In this document: positions 40,250 to 49,147 of the stretch, one piece after another
How positions within the stretch are numbered: the first letter of the stretch is position 1
Layout of the letters: every line of letters starts with the position of its first letter
Origin: Acetothermia bacterium UBA3571
GTDB lineage: Bacteria; Bipolaricaulota; Bipolaricaulia; Bipolaricaulales; Bipolaricaulaceae
Reading direction: 5' to 3'
Length of the DNA stretch: 64,000 nt
Assembly (NCBI GenBank): GCA_002375995.1
Contig: DFNI01000044.1
Coordinates: forward strand, 548-64,547
The notes under the pieces: generated by a model
Seen by the model: the letters and a program-made list of their open reading frames with translations, nothing else
Databases searched by the model: none
What the model was told of the DNA's origin: nothing
Program-made: the position numbers and the translations under genes

Positions 40250-41107
40250 ATGCCCGAGCTTCCCGATTTGGAGGTCATTGCCGCTAATCTAGCCCCCCGG
40301 GTCGTGGGCCAGGCGATCCGGGGGGCTGAAGCCCTCCACCCCGCCTTCCTCCAGTCCACCGACCCACCTTTGGCAGAGATGGAGGGGCGTAAGGTCGACG
40401 GAATAGGGAGGCGGGGAAAATACCTCCTCTTCCACCTGTCGGGTGGGCTTCACTTCGTAGTGCACCTCATGCGGGCGGGATGGGTGTGGCATGGTGCCAC
40501 GAGGTACGGCGCCACCAAAAGCACCGTGTTCCGGATCGAGCTCGACGACGGGAACGACCTCCGGGTGATCGAAGCCGGCTTCCCCAAGCTCACCCGGGGA
40601 TGGCTCCTCAGGTCCTTGGAAGAAGAACCGCTGGCGGCGCTCGGGGTGGAACCCTTGGGCGACGACTTCACCCGGGAGCGGTTCCAGGAGATCGTGGCCG
40701 GCAAACGCCGACAAATAAAGAGGCTCCTGGTGGACCAAAAGCTCATCGCCGGGATCGGGAACGCCTATTCCGACGAGATCCTGTTCGAGGCCCAACTCTC
40801 CCCATTTCGGTACGCCCATACTCTAACTCCAGAGGAACTCGAGCGCCTGTGGCGGGCGATCCCCGGGGTGCTCCGCTGGGCCATCTCCGAAATCAAGGCC
40901 CGGGTGGGGGATGATCTCTATCAGGAGGAGGAACGTTCCTTCCTGCGGGTCCACGGCCGGGCGGGAAAGCCCTGTCCTCGGTGCGGTACCCCCATCGGGG
41001 AGGTCCTCCTTTCCGGGCAGCGCACCGACTTCTGCCCCAAGTGTCAACATGTGGACGAGTTTCCTCCGGGAAGCGGGGCACAAGGAGTCCCACGGCACGA
41101 GGAATAA
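40250..41107 (+). CDS. mutM: Formamidopyrimidine-DNA glycosylase (Fpg/MutM family)
   Basis: Excises oxidised purines and cleaves the abasic site. 285 residues beginning MPELPDLEV, with the catalytic Pro2 and Glu3. The helix-two-turn-helix reads DQKLIAGIGNAYSDEILFEA, and the zinc finger CPRCGTP...CPKCQ is intact. The third-residue context PDLEV rather than PEVE is a mild variation seen in some Fpg/Nei subgroups, so Nei-like specificity cannot be excluded. Located 19 bases after the cysteine-rich gene. Confidence 0.92.
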   Translation: MPELPDLEVIAANLAPRVVGQAIRGAEALHPAFLQSTDPPLAEMEGRKVDGIGRRGKYLLFHLSGGLHFVVHLMRAGWVWHGATRYGATKSTVFRIELDDGNDLRVIEAGFPKLTRGWLLRSLEEEPLAALGVEPLGDDFTRERFQEIVAGKRRQIKRLLVDQKLIAGIGNAYSDEILFEAQLSPFRYAHTLTPEELERLWRAIPGVLRWAISEIKARVGDDLYQEEERSFLRVHGRAGKPCPRCGTPIGEVLLSGQRTDFCPKCQHVDEFPPGSGAQGVPRHEE

Positions 41108-41130
41108 GCCCTGACATTCGCGGAGAAATC

Positions 41131-41158
41131 TTGAAATCCTCGGAAAAAGCGTTACCCT
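41131..41158 (+). promoter_or_regulatory. Promoter of upp, leaderless type
   Basis: TTGAAA, 16 nt, TACCCT, then 10 nt to the upp ATG, which has no Shine-Dalgarno. Confidence 0.5.
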
Positions 41159-41168
41159 CGCCCAGATC

Positions 41169-41786
41169 ATGCTGACGGTGATAGATCATCCCTTGATCCG
41201 CGCGAAGCTCACCAAGCTCCGAGACAAATCCACCGATAGGCTCCTCTTCCGCCAGCTTCTCGAGGAGCTCACCGCCTTTATGGTGTATGAGATCACCCGG
41301 GACTTCCCCCTGCGGGAGGTAGAAGTGGAGACGCCCCTCGAGGTAACCCGGGGCCACGAGCTCGCGCGGCCGGTGGTGTTGGTGCCGATCCTGCGGGCAG
41401 GGATCGTGATGAGCGAGGGGGTTCTCCGGCTCATACCCAACGCCAGGGTAGGCCATATCGGCATCTACCGGGACCCCGTGACCCTGGAGCCCCACGTCTA
41501 CTACAAGAAGCTGCCCAAGAACATCCGGGAGGCACTGGTGATCGTGGTGGACCCCATGTTGGCCACCGGGGGTTCAGCAGTGGAGGCGGTCCGTCTCCTG
41601 AAGGAGGAAGGTGCGGCGGACGTGCGGTTCCTGTGCCTGGTGGCAGCTCCCGAGGGAATAAGGGCGTTTGAGGAAGCGCACCCGGACGTTCCCATATATG
41701 CCGCGGCCCGGGACAGGGAGCTCGACGACCACGGCTACATCCTCCCCGGGCTCGGGGACGCCGGGGACCGGCTATTCGGCACGTGA
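41169..41786 (+). CDS. upp: Uracil phosphoribosyltransferase
   Basis: Salvages uracil to UMP with PRPP. 205 residues of normal length: LRDKSTDRLLFRQLLEELT, VPILRAGIVMSEG, the PRPP loop VVDPMLATGGSAVEA and the uracil-binding GYILPGLGDAGDRLFGT. Leaderless-type promoter upstream; 29 bases before the SDR operon. Confidence 0.96.
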   Translation: MLTVIDHPLIRAKLTKLRDKSTDRLLFRQLLEELTAFMVYEITRDFPLREVEVETPLEVTRGHELARPVVLVPILRAGIVMSEGVLRLIPNARVGHIGIYRDPVTLEPHVYYKKLPKNIREALVIVVDPMLATGGSAVEAVRLLKEEGAADVRFLCLVAAPEGIRAFEEAHPDVPIYAAARDRELDDHGYILPGLGDAGDRLFGT

Positions 41787-41815
41787 AAGAACAGGATGGG
41801 CGGTGGGAGGTAACT

Positions 41816-42553
41816 ATGCAACGTTGTGCCCTCGTTACTGGAGGATCCAGGGGGATCGGTGCGGCCACGGCCCTGAAGCTCGCGGCCATGGGGTGTGACG
41901 TGGCCATAAGTTACCGGACCCAGAGGGTCCGGGCCGAGGAGGTGGCGGCAGAGATCGAGCGGCTGGGCCGCAAGGCCGCGGTGATCCAAGCGGACCTGGT
42001 GGATCCGGAGCAGGCCAGGGCCCTGGTGCGCCGTGCCGCGGAGGCCCTGGGGGGCCTCCACATCCTGGTCAACAACGCCGGCTACACCCAACACGCCAAG
42101 TTCACCGAGCTTTCGCTTGAGGACTGGGAGAGGATGATCCGGGTAGCGCTGACGGCGCCCTTCGTGGCCGCCCAGGCGGCCTTCCCTTACATGCGCGAGG
42201 CCGGTTTCGGCCGGATCGTGAACGTCTCTTCCCTCCGGGCCCTGGGTGGTTCATCCCACGGGGCCCACTACGCCTCGGCCAAGGCGGGCCTCATCGGACT
42301 CACCAAGTCCCTGGCCCTGGAGCTCGCTCCCTACGGAATCACGGTGAACGCCGTCTGCCCCGGCTACACCGCCACCGATATGACCCGGGAGGCCTTGGCC
42401 CGGGACGGCGAGCGGATAAAATCGCTGATCCCGCTGGGGAGGGCCGCGGATCCGCGGGAGGTGGCGGCGGTCATCGCGTTTCTGTGTTCCGATGAGGCGA
42501 GTTACATCACCGGGGAGACCATCTCCGTGAACGGCGGGATCTACATGCGCTGA
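41816..42553 (+). CDS. Short-chain dehydrogenase/reductase (FabG-like)
   Basis: 245 residues with the NADP loop ALVTGGSRGIGAATAL, VNNAGYTQ, the catalytic Ser/Tyr/Lys set in VNVSSLRALGG and YASAKAGLIGL, and the end ITGETISVNGGIYMR. Homologous to 3-oxoacyl-ACP reductase, but the operon (TIM-barrel isomerase and an MFS transporter) points to a sugar or small-alcohol dehydrogenase. GGGAGG precedes the ATG. The stop shares one base with the next start. Confidence 0.88.
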   Translation: MQRCALVTGGSRGIGAATALKLAAMGCDVAISYRTQRVRAEEVAAEIERLGRKAAVIQADLVDPEQARALVRRAAEALGGLHILVNNAGYTQHAKFTELSLEDWERMIRVALTAPFVAAQAAFPYMREAGFGRIVNVSSLRALGGSSHGAHYASAKAGLIGLTKSLALELAPYGITVNAVCPGYTATDMTREALARDGERIKSLIPLGRAADPREVAAVIAFLCSDEASYITGETISVNGGIYMR

Positions 42554-43368
42554 TGGAGCGGAAGGACCTGGGGGTGGCCGCGTTCCTAGGCCCCGAAAGG
42601 GGCCTAGAGTTTTGGTTGGAGCTCGCTGCGGAGCTCGGCCTCGGAGTCGTGGAGCTGCGGGCCGAGCCCCGGTTGGCTCACCCCACCGAGCTCGGCCGGG
42701 ACGCCCGAAAGGCGCTTCGCCGAAGGCTGGAGTCCCTGGGGCTTCGTCCCACGGTGCACGCCTCCATTCACGACACGAACCTCGCGAGCCTCAACCCTAT
42801 CCTGGCCGCCGCGGCCAGGGAGGACCTCCGGGGAGCGGTGGAGCTCGCCGCCGATATCGGGGCCGAGATCGTCGTCTTCCATCCCGGCCGCCTCCCCTCC
42901 GAATACCGCCGGGATCCCGAGGCCTTGGAGGCAGCCCGCTCCGTTTTGTACGCGAACCTGGAGGAGCTCCTCCCGTACGCCGAGCGTTTGGGAGTGGTGC
43001 TCGCCGTCGAGAACAAGCAACGGGGATCCAACCGGGACCTGATCCTCACCCCCCAAGAGCACCGGGAAGTTCTGGAAAGGTTCCCGGGGCTTTGGGCTTG
43101 CCTGGATTTCGGGCACCTCCATACCCTGGGGCTGGACCCGGTGGAGTTCGTCCGTATCCTGGGAGAGAAGCTCGTCCACGTCCATCTCCACGACAACCGC
43201 GGCGGGGCCGACGAACACCTCCCCCTGGGCGAGGGGAGCTTGGATTGGAAACGGTGCATCTCGGCCTTGGCCGAGGCGGGTTTCTCGGGCACCACGGTGC
43301 TCGAGATCCCGGACCCTGAGGGCCTCGCGAGCTCAGTGGAGCTCGTGGTCTCCTATGGCGCGGGCTGA
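42553..43368 (+). CDS. Sugar phosphate isomerase/epimerase-like TIM barrel protein
   Basis: 271 residues of the AP endonuclease 2-like xylose-isomerase superfamily: HASIHDTNLASLNP, VFHPGRLP, LAVENKQRGSNRD, CLDFGHLHTLG and VHVHLHDNRGGADEHLPLG. The metal ligands Glu (AVEN), Asp (CLDF), His (VHLHD) and late Glu (TVLEIP) are present. Substrate unknown; likely sugar or inositol derivative judged from the SDR and MFS neighbours. Overlaps the transporter gene by 14 bases. Confidence 0.85.
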   Translation: MERKDLGVAAFLGPERGLEFWLELAAELGLGVVELRAEPRLAHPTELGRDARKALRRRLESLGLRPTVHASIHDTNLASLNPILAAAAREDLRGAVELAADIGAEIVVFHPGRLPSEYRRDPEALEAARSVLYANLEELLPYAERLGVVLAVENKQRGSNRDLILTPQEHREVLERFPGLWACLDFGHLHTLGLDPVEFVRILGEKLVHVHLHDNRGGADEHLPLGEGSLDWKRCISALAEAGFSGTTVLEIPDPEGLASSVELVVSYGAG

Positions 43369-44680
43369 GGGGCGGTGGCTTTGGGGGTATTTCCTCGCCA
43401 ACGCCGCGGGAGGGGCGGCCTCCTTGCTGGTTCCCCTCTACGCTTACCATTTGGGCGGCACCGCGGCCGACGTGGGTGCCCTGGCCAGCACCGCCAGTTT
43501 CGCCGGGATCTTGGGCAGCGTCATCTGGGGCAGGGCGGCCGACCGGGTGAAGACGCGCCGGGTTTTCGTGGTCACGGGCTTTTGGGGGTTCGGCTTCTTC
43601 TACCTCTTCCTCCCCTTCATCCAACGGGTGGCCGAGCTCTTTGGGCTCAACGCGTTGGCCACCTTCTTCTGGATGTCCCAGGCCACGGTGGCCACCCTTT
43701 TGGTGCTGGAGAACTACCCCAAGGCCGATTGGGAAGCGGGACTGGGGCGGTTCAACCGCTATGCCGGCCTGGGGTGGATGGTAGGCCTGGGGATGGGGGC
43801 CTTCTGGACGGGGGTGTTGCCCCAGGCTGTGGGGGAAGGGTGGGCCCTGCGATCGCTCGGGGTCATCACCTCCCTCTTGGGGCTCGGGGCGGGACTTTTG
43901 GGGTATTTCACCGTCCCCGAACCCAAGGTTCCCCGTCCCCGGCGCACTTTCATCGGCACGGTGGTGGCGGTGGGGAACTTCCTAGTGGAGCGCTTCCGTT
44001 ACGCTCCGGCCCGGATCTATTACCGACTCGGCCCGCTTCAGTTCGTCCGGATCCTCCAGGGGAAGACCAAGATCGGCCCCGATCTCACCCTGTATTTCTA
44101 CGGGGCGCTCCTTGCCGCCACCGGGTTCTCGGCCTTCTTCGTGCCGCTGCCCCTTTACCTGCGGGCGGTCCTCGGGGTTCCCAATGGGCTTGTTTTTGCC
44201 CTCTACATCCTACACAACGGCATGAACGCCTTCTCGTACAGCTGGGCGCAGCGCCTGATCCTGCGGATCGGTCACCGTCCGGTCTTGGGACTCGCGCTCT
44301 TTGTGCGCAGCGTGGTCTTCCCCCTCTTTGGGGTCTTGGCCGTCCTGCCCGGGCTTCATCTCGTGCTCGTTCCAGTCTTCTTCCTGATAACTGGAGTGAC
44401 CTGGGCCTTTTTCCAGCTCACCGGGACCGCCATCGTGTCGCGGCTTGCGCCCGGGGGGAGCAAAGGGGAGGCCATGGGGATATACAACGCCCTCCTCGGG
44501 CTGAGCACGGTCTTCGGGGCATTAATCGGAGGGTACCTCTCCGACTCCCTGGGCTACACCGCCGCCTTTGTAGCTGCCGGGGCCCTGATCTTCATTGCCC
44601 TTCCCATTGTGCTCCTTGAGTCCAAGCCGATCGCAGAGGAAATCACCCTCCCCTCATCACAAGAGCCCCAGGGACCTTAG
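43355..44680 (+). CDS. Major facilitator superfamily transporter
   Basis: 441 residues with about 12 hydrophobic segments. The A-motif-like loop is SVIWGRAADRVKTRRVF between helices 2 and 3, and the C-terminal half has GAAIGGYLSDSLGYTAAF-type motif GALIGGYLSDSLGYTAAF. A central hydrophilic stretch around residue 190-240 (PKVPRPRRTF...RFRYAPARIYYRLG) separates the two halves. Substrate unknown, possibly the sugar handled by the two upstream enzymes. The stop lies within the convergent gene (24-base overlap). Confidence 0.88.
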   Translation: MARAEGRWLWGYFLANAAGGAASLLVPLYAYHLGGTAADVGALASTASFAGILGSVIWGRAADRVKTRRVFVVTGFWGFGFFYLFLPFIQRVAELFGLNALATFFWMSQATVATLLVLENYPKADWEAGLGRFNRYAGLGWMVGLGMGAFWTGVLPQAVGEGWALRSLGVITSLLGLGAGLLGYFTVPEPKVPRPRRTFIGTVVAVGNFLVERFRYAPARIYYRLGPLQFVRILQGKTKIGPDLTLYFYGALLAATGFSAFFVPLPLYLRAVLGVPNGLVFALYILHNGMNAFSYSWAQRLILRIGHRPVLGLALFVRSVVFPLFGVLAVLPGLHLVLVPVFFLITGVTWAFFQLTGTAIVSRLAPGGSKGEAMGIYNALLGLSTVFGALIGGYLSDSLGYTAAFVAAGALIFIALPIVLLESKPIAEEITLPSSQEPQGP

Positions 44681-45208
44681 GGCACTGCGGGTAGCTTCAT
44701 CCCGGAAGTCGTTTACCAAGCGATAATGGGGGCGATTGTGTCGCCGGTAAGCCCGGGAATGATGCGGGACAAGGCCCGTCTCCGAAAGAAGTGTTCCGTG
44801 GGCACGCAGGGCCTCCGGAGAGAAGGGGATCGCCCCCTCCTCCGCGAGCTCGACCACGAGCTCCCAGCGGCGCTCGAACTCCGCCGGGTCTCCTCCCTTC
44901 TGCGGTTGAGAGAGGAGCGTTTGGGCCAATACCACAGGGTCCACCCCCTTGCGCTTCGCCGGCCTGAGGTTCAGGCGATAGGTCCGGTGCAGGGGATCCA
45001 CCGACTCGAAGAGGGGCTCTTGGGGGAAGAGCCTTTCCTCCACACACTCCCACTCCTGGAGAAATTCGCGCATGAACCTTTTCCTTTCGGCCAGGAGATG
45101 ATCGGCGCCGAAGACCCCCTGATATACCAGCTTCGCCAGGTCCTCTAGCCCGAAGCCGGGGTGGCGCCCAAGGTGCAACTGTATAAGGCCCAACAGTGCC
45201 CGTTTCAT
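44657..45208 (-). CDS. Conserved hypothetical protein
   Basis: 183 residues, soluble, mostly helical. The C-terminus carries HHSRAYRRHNRPHYRLVN, a His/Tyr/Arg-rich motif (HSxAYRxxxxPHYR) that I recall from a widespread uncharacterised bacterial family. An N-terminal GFGLEDLAKLVYQGVFGADHLL segment is also well formed. No function assigned. It has no Shine-Dalgarno; a TATCCT box lies 9 nt before the ATG. Divergent from the THEP1 gene. Confidence 0.7.
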   Translation of the reverse strand: MKRALLGLIQLHLGRHPGFGLEDLAKLVYQGVFGADHLLAERKRFMREFLQEWECVEERLFPQEPLFESVDPLHRTYRLNLRPAKRKGVDPVVLAQTLLSQPQKGGDPAEFERRWELVVELAEEGAIPFSPEALRAHGTLLSETGLVPHHSRAYRRHNRPHYRLVNDFRDEATRSALRSLGLL

Positions 45209-45217
45209 CGGGAGCTT

Positions 45218-45247
45218 AGGATAGAATCACCCTTAAGGGGGGTACAA
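45218..45247 (-). promoter_or_regulatory. Promoter of the 183-residue protein, leaderless type
   Basis: Minus strand TTGTAC, 18 nt, TATCCT, then 9 nt to the ATG. On the plus strand the same 39-base gap holds TAGAAT and the ribosome binding site of THEP1, so the two promoters overlap. Confidence 0.45.
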
Positions 45248-45772
45248 GTGAAGATCGGGGTCACAGGGCATCCGGGGGTGGGAAAGACCACCCTGGTGGA
45301 GCGGGTGATCCAGGCAGTGCCGCTCAAATGTGGCGGCATGATCACGAAGGAGATCCGGAAGATCGGCCGCCGGGTGGGGTTTTCGGTCCACGATGTCCTA
45401 ACCGGAAGGGAAGGGGTCTTAGCGCACATACATCTTGAGCGGGGCCCGAAGCTCGGCCGCTACCGCGTGAACCTACGGGACTTGGAAGAGATCGGCGCCG
45501 CGGCCATCGAGCGGGCGCTGGAGGAGTGTGAGCTCGTGGTGGTCGACGAGGTGGGTCCCATGGAGCTACATTCCGAGAGGTTCATCCGGGCGGTGGAGAG
45601 GGCGTTGGAGTCCGACAAGCACCTTCTCGTCACGGTCCACCGGGCCTCGAATCACCACCTGGCCTACCGGATCCGCCACGAGACCGACCGCTTCTTTCGG
45701 CTTTCGACCACCAAGCGGGACCGAATAACGGAAGAGATAATTGAGCTCCTTTCCAGGGGCCCGGATAGGTGA
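45248..45772 (+). CDS. THEP1-family nucleoside-triphosphatase
   Basis: 174 residues. P-loop GVTGHPGVGKTTLVERV (residues 4-20), CGGMITKEIRKIGRRVGFSV, Walker B VVVDEVGPMEL and TVHRASNH. This is the NTPase family named from Thermus/Aquifex THEP1, common in archaea and thermophiles; physiological role unclear. The GTG is chosen because AGGGGGG lies 5 bases upstream. Confidence 0.9.
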   Translation: MKIGVTGHPGVGKTTLVERVIQAVPLKCGGMITKEIRKIGRRVGFSVHDVLTGREGVLAHIHLERGPKLGRYRVNLRDLEEIGAAAIERALEECELVVVDEVGPMELHSERFIRAVERALESDKHLLVTVHRASNHHLAYRIRHETDRFFRLSTTKRDRITEEIIELLSRGPDR

Positions 45773-45845
45773 TCCCTTTCCTTCAAGAGACTCACTGGGA
45801 AAAAACCTTGGACCTCACCCTTGTCCCATGGACATTAATTGGCAC

Positions 45846-45851
45846 TATAAT
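45846..45851 (+). promoter_or_regulatory. -10 box of the racemase gene, leaderless type
   Basis: A perfect TATAAT in a strikingly AT-rich patch (TTAATT to TATTTATTATG), ending 7 nt before the ATG, so transcription should begin at or next to the start codon. A TTGTCC at 19 nt is a weak -35. Confidence 0.6.
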
Positions 45852-45858
45852 ATTTATT

Positions 45859-46497
45859 ATGCGGGTGGGGGTAATCCGGGTCATCACCATTTCCGAGAAA
45901 GAAGAGCTCGAGCGCCATGGCAAACTCATCGAAAGGCTTTTTCCTGGGATAGAAACGGTTTCAGCCTGTATCCAGGATCAGCCTCGGGGAGTGTACGACC
46001 GGGAAACGGAGCGGCTCGCAGCGGAGAAGGTGGTCCGTTTGGCGTCGGAAATGGAGGGTAACGTGGATGCCATCTTTATAAGCTGCGCGGCCGATCCCGG
46101 TGTGGAGGAACTAAAAGGAAAGCTTTCCGTGCCCGTGGTGGGCGCGGGCGAGTGTCTGGCCTCCCTGGCCCGGGCCCTGGGGCAGAAGGTGGGAGTGCTC
46201 ACCATCGCCGAAGGGGTTCCTGAACCCATACGAAGGGACCTCCGTGGCTTTCTATGGGAAAAAGTGGAGGGAGCCGAATCCACGTTGGACCTGCGGTCCA
46301 GGTTGGACTCCGTGTTGCAAGCAGCAAAAGCCCTCTTAAGGAAGGGTTGTGACGTGATCGCGCTGGCCTGTACTGGGTTTTCCACCATCGGTGCAGCGCC
46401 CTTGATCCGCCGGGAGACGGGCGTTCCCGCCCTAGATCCCGTGGTGGCCGCGGGTTCCGTGCTCTACAACTTGCTTTGCGGCGAAAGGGGGTGGTAG
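45859..46497 (+). CDS. Asp/Glu/hydantoin racemase family protein
   Basis: 212 residues: MRVGVIRVITISEKEELERH, DAIFISCAADPGVEEL with the first catalytic cysteine, and IALACTGFSTIG with the second. The two-cysteine arrangement fits aspartate or hydantoin racemases of the Asp/Glu racemase superfamily. It may feed on peptide breakdown products because the peptide-type importer genes follow. Starting at 45859 gives a family-like N-terminus; no ribosome binding site, only the adjacent TATAAT. Confidence 0.85.
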   Translation: MRVGVIRVITISEKEELERHGKLIERLFPGIETVSACIQDQPRGVYDRETERLAAEKVVRLASEMEGNVDAIFISCAADPGVEELKGKLSVPVVGAGECLASLARALGQKVGVLTIAEGVPEPIRRDLRGFLWEKVEGAESTLDLRSRLDSVLQAAKALLRKGCDVIALACTGFSTIGAAPLIRRETGVPALDPVVAAGSVLYNLLCGERGW

Positions 46498-46542
46498 CGG
46501 GCGCCGAACGGTTCCTTCCCTCAACAAAAGTACCTCAAGGGG

Positions 46543-48129
46543 GTGGTTTGGTTGCGGAGAGGTATTTTGTTGGCGTTGGTGGTGCTTTTGGGCCTTTGGG
46601 GGATGGCCTTGGGAGCGGGGAAGAGGACCTTGGTGGTGGGGCTTTCCTCCGATCCCCGAGGCCTTAGCCCCGTCTTCGCGTGCACCTTCGTGGACTGGGT
46701 AGTGGGGTATCGCCTCTACAGCTCCCTGTTCCAAGCCGACGAGAACTTCCAGCCGGTGCCGGACCTGGCCGAGTCCTGGGAAGCTTCGCCGGATGGTCTT
46801 ACTTATACCTTCCACTTGCGGCGCGACGCCACCTTCCACGATGGCAGCCCCGTAACCTCTGAAGACGTAAAGTTCAGCGTGGAGTTGGCTCTCAAATACG
46901 GCAGCATCTGCGCCCGGGGTCTGGGAACAGTCATCGACAAAATCGAAACTCCGGACCCATATACCGTGGTGTTCCGGCTCAAATCGCCCTACCCCGAATT
47001 CCTAAACCCCTACGACGGACTCGGTCCACACTGTTCTGCGGTTTTGAAGAAGGAACTTTATGAGGGCACCGATCCCCTTACGAACCCCTACAACTTCAAG
47101 CCCATAGGCTCCGGCCCGTTCAAGTTCGTGGAATGGGTGAAGGGAAGCCACATCGTGCTGGAGAAATACGAGGGGTACTTCGGCGAGGGGCCGTACATCG
47201 ATCGGATCGTCTTCCGGATCATCCCCGACCCCATGACACTGGTGATGGCCTTCGAGACCGGTGAGGTGGACTGGATACCCTTCATTGTCCCTGCCAGCGA
47301 AGTGGCGCGCTTGAACCAATTGCCCGATGCCAGGGTCTTCTTCCACGGCTCGCCCTGCGGGGTCAGCTTGATCCTGGGCTATAACTTGCGGCTCGAGCCC
47401 TTCAACGATCCTGCCGTGCGCAAGGCCCTGACCGCTGCCATCAACAAGGAGAGGATTGCGGAACTCGTGTACTACGGCGGTGCCAAGGTCCCCAATACTT
47501 ATGTGATCCCCACTCCCTTCTCCGAATGGTGGTTCAACCCTAAAGCCAAACAGATCGGCTACGATCCTGAGCTTGCCGCCAAGATCCTCGATAAAGCGGG
47601 CTATCCCGTCAAGGAAGACGGCTGGCGGTTCCACATGACCCTCAAACACACCACCGGATATGCAGAGCACCTCAAGGTGGCTGAGCTCATCAAGGAGGAC
47701 CTGAAGAAGATCGGGGTGGATGTCCGGATCGTGAGCTTGGAGCACGCGGCCTGGCACGAGCAGGTGTTCCGGCGCTGGGACTTCGACGCCAGCCTTCTCC
47801 CGTTCTGTAGCGGTCCAACACCGCCCACCATGAAGCGCTTCCACACCGACAACATAAAGCGCATAAGCTGGGCCAACTGCATGGGCTACAGCAACCCCGA
47901 ATATGATGCCCTCTTTGAGCTCATGATCAGCGAGCTCGATAAGGATCGGCGGTTGCAGCTGGTACACCGGTTACAGGAGCTCCTCGCATGGGACCAGCCC
48001 GCGTCCTTCATCGTGGGCCCCCTCAATGGCACTGCCATCCGGGAGGGGCTCTTCACGGAGGAGCCCAAAGGCGTATGGGTGCTCGGGTACCTGTGGATGC
48101 ACCTGAACAAGATAAAGCCCTTGGAGTGA
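46543..48129 (+). CDS. Family 5 extracellular solute-binding protein (peptide/nickel-type)
   Basis: 528 residues with signal peptide WLRRGILLALVVLLGLWGMA. It has the SBP_bac_5 signature ESWEASPDGLTYTFHLRRDA and FHDGSPVTSEDVKFSVE, then YNFKPIGSGPFKFVEW, and ALTAAINKERIAELVYYGG. The binding protein of an ABC importer for peptides or related compounds, free in the periplasm (no lipobox cysteine). GTG chosen; a TTG at 46552 behind AAGGGGGTGG is equally plausible. First gene of the operon, separated from the permeases by a hairpin. Confidence 0.9.
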   Translation: MVWLRRGILLALVVLLGLWGMALGAGKRTLVVGLSSDPRGLSPVFACTFVDWVVGYRLYSSLFQADENFQPVPDLAESWEASPDGLTYTFHLRRDATFHDGSPVTSEDVKFSVELALKYGSICARGLGTVIDKIETPDPYTVVFRLKSPYPEFLNPYDGLGPHCSAVLKKELYEGTDPLTNPYNFKPIGSGPFKFVEWVKGSHIVLEKYEGYFGEGPYIDRIVFRIIPDPMTLVMAFETGEVDWIPFIVPASEVARLNQLPDARVFFHGSPCGVSLILGYNLRLEPFNDPAVRKALTAAINKERIAELVYYGGAKVPNTYVIPTPFSEWWFNPKAKQIGYDPELAAKILDKAGYPVKEDGWRFHMTLKHTTGYAEHLKVAELIKEDLKKIGVDVRIVSLEHAAWHEQVFRRWDFDASLLPFCSGPTPPTMKRFHTDNIKRISWANCMGYSNPEYDALFELMISELDKDRRLQLVHRLQELLAWDQPASFIVGPLNGTAIREGLFTEEPKGVWVLGYLWMHLNKIKPLE

Positions 48130-48140
48130 AACGGGCTTCC

Positions 48141-48182
48141 GCGGCTGCACCCTGGGAACGAGCCGGGGTGCAGCCGCTTTTT
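48141..48182 (+). terminator. Intrinsic terminator/attenuator after the binding protein gene
   Basis: GCGGCTGCACCC and GGGTGCAGCCGC form a perfect 12-bp stem with a 13-base loop followed by TTTTT. Sitting between binding protein and permease genes, it should let only part of transcription continue, giving more binding protein than permease. Confidence 0.85.
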
Positions 48183-48187
48183 AGGCC

Positions 48188-49138
48188 ATGACCGCGTACA
48201 TCGTGCGGAGAATTGCCGGGGCATTTCCCGTCGTCCTTTTGGTATTGGTTTTGAACTTCATTATCCTGCATCTCGCCCCGGGAGATCCTGTTTTCATCTT
48301 CATCCAGGGCGGGGGCGAGGTCACCGAGGAATACGTTCAGGAGATCCGTGCACGCCTGGGCCTGGACAAGCCTTTGGGAGAGCAGTTCTTCATCTTTATC
48401 GGGAACGTATTCCGGGGGAACCTGGGGTTCTCCCATTTCTACCAGCAACCGGTGCTGAGGGTGATCGCCGAGAGGGTTGGGCGCACGTTCCTGCTCGTGG
48501 GACTTGCCATCTTCCTCGCGGCGTTTCTGGGGATAACCTTAGGGGTCCTTGCGGCCAGCTATCCCTACACTCCCATAGATTACGCCAACACCGTTGTGGC
48601 GGTATTCGGTTACTCCATTCCCACTTTTTGGTTCGGCCAGCTGTTGATCTTGGTGTTCGGCGTATTCCTCCGTGTCCTTCCGGTAGGAGGTGTGCCCATA
48701 ATCGACCGCAGTCTCTCCGCGTGGGCCTCCCATCTTGTGCTCCCGGTCACGTGCCTCAGTGTTTATCAACTCGCCCTGATCGCCCGGCTTACCCGGGCCA
48801 ATATGAGGGAGGTCTTAAACATGGATTACATCGTAATGGCACGTGCCAAGGGCCTGCGGGAGCGCACCGTAATTATGAAACACGCCTTGCGGAACGCTTC
48901 CTTACCCGTGGTGACCGCTATCGGCCTGAACTTCGCCTCCCTCCTTACCGGAGCGGTGGTAACGGAAACGGTGTTCGGATGGCCAGGACTAGGGAGGCTG
49001 ATGTTCGAATCCCTTTATCGGCGCGACTACCCCGTATTGTTAGGCTTGCTCATTGTGATGTCCTTGGGTGTGGTCGTGATAAACCTTTTGGTGGATCTTT
49101 TATATGCCTTTCTCGATCCCCGCATCCACTATGACTAG
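48188..49138 (+). CDS. Peptide-type ABC permease, DppB family
   Basis: 316 residues: MTAYIVRRIAGAFPVVLLV first helix, HLAPGDPVFIFIQGGGEV, EAA loop MARAKGLRERTVIMKHALRN, and C-terminal DPRIHYD. Forms the channel with the DppC-type protein. It begins 5 nt after the terminator T tract, with only AGG as a ribosome binding site. Confidence 0.93.
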   Translation: MTAYIVRRIAGAFPVVLLVLVLNFIILHLAPGDPVFIFIQGGGEVTEEYVQEIRARLGLDKPLGEQFFIFIGNVFRGNLGFSHFYQQPVLRVIAERVGRTFLLVGLAIFLAAFLGITLGVLAASYPYTPIDYANTVVAVFGYSIPTFWFGQLLILVFGVFLRVLPVGGVPIIDRSLSAWASHLVLPVTCLSVYQLALIARLTRANMREVLNMDYIVMARAKGLRERTVIMKHALRNASLPVVTAIGLNFASLLTGAVVTETVFGWPGLGRLMFESLYRRDYPVLLGLLIVMSLGVVVINLLVDLLYAFLDPRIHYD

Positions 49139-49147
49139 GAGTGGACT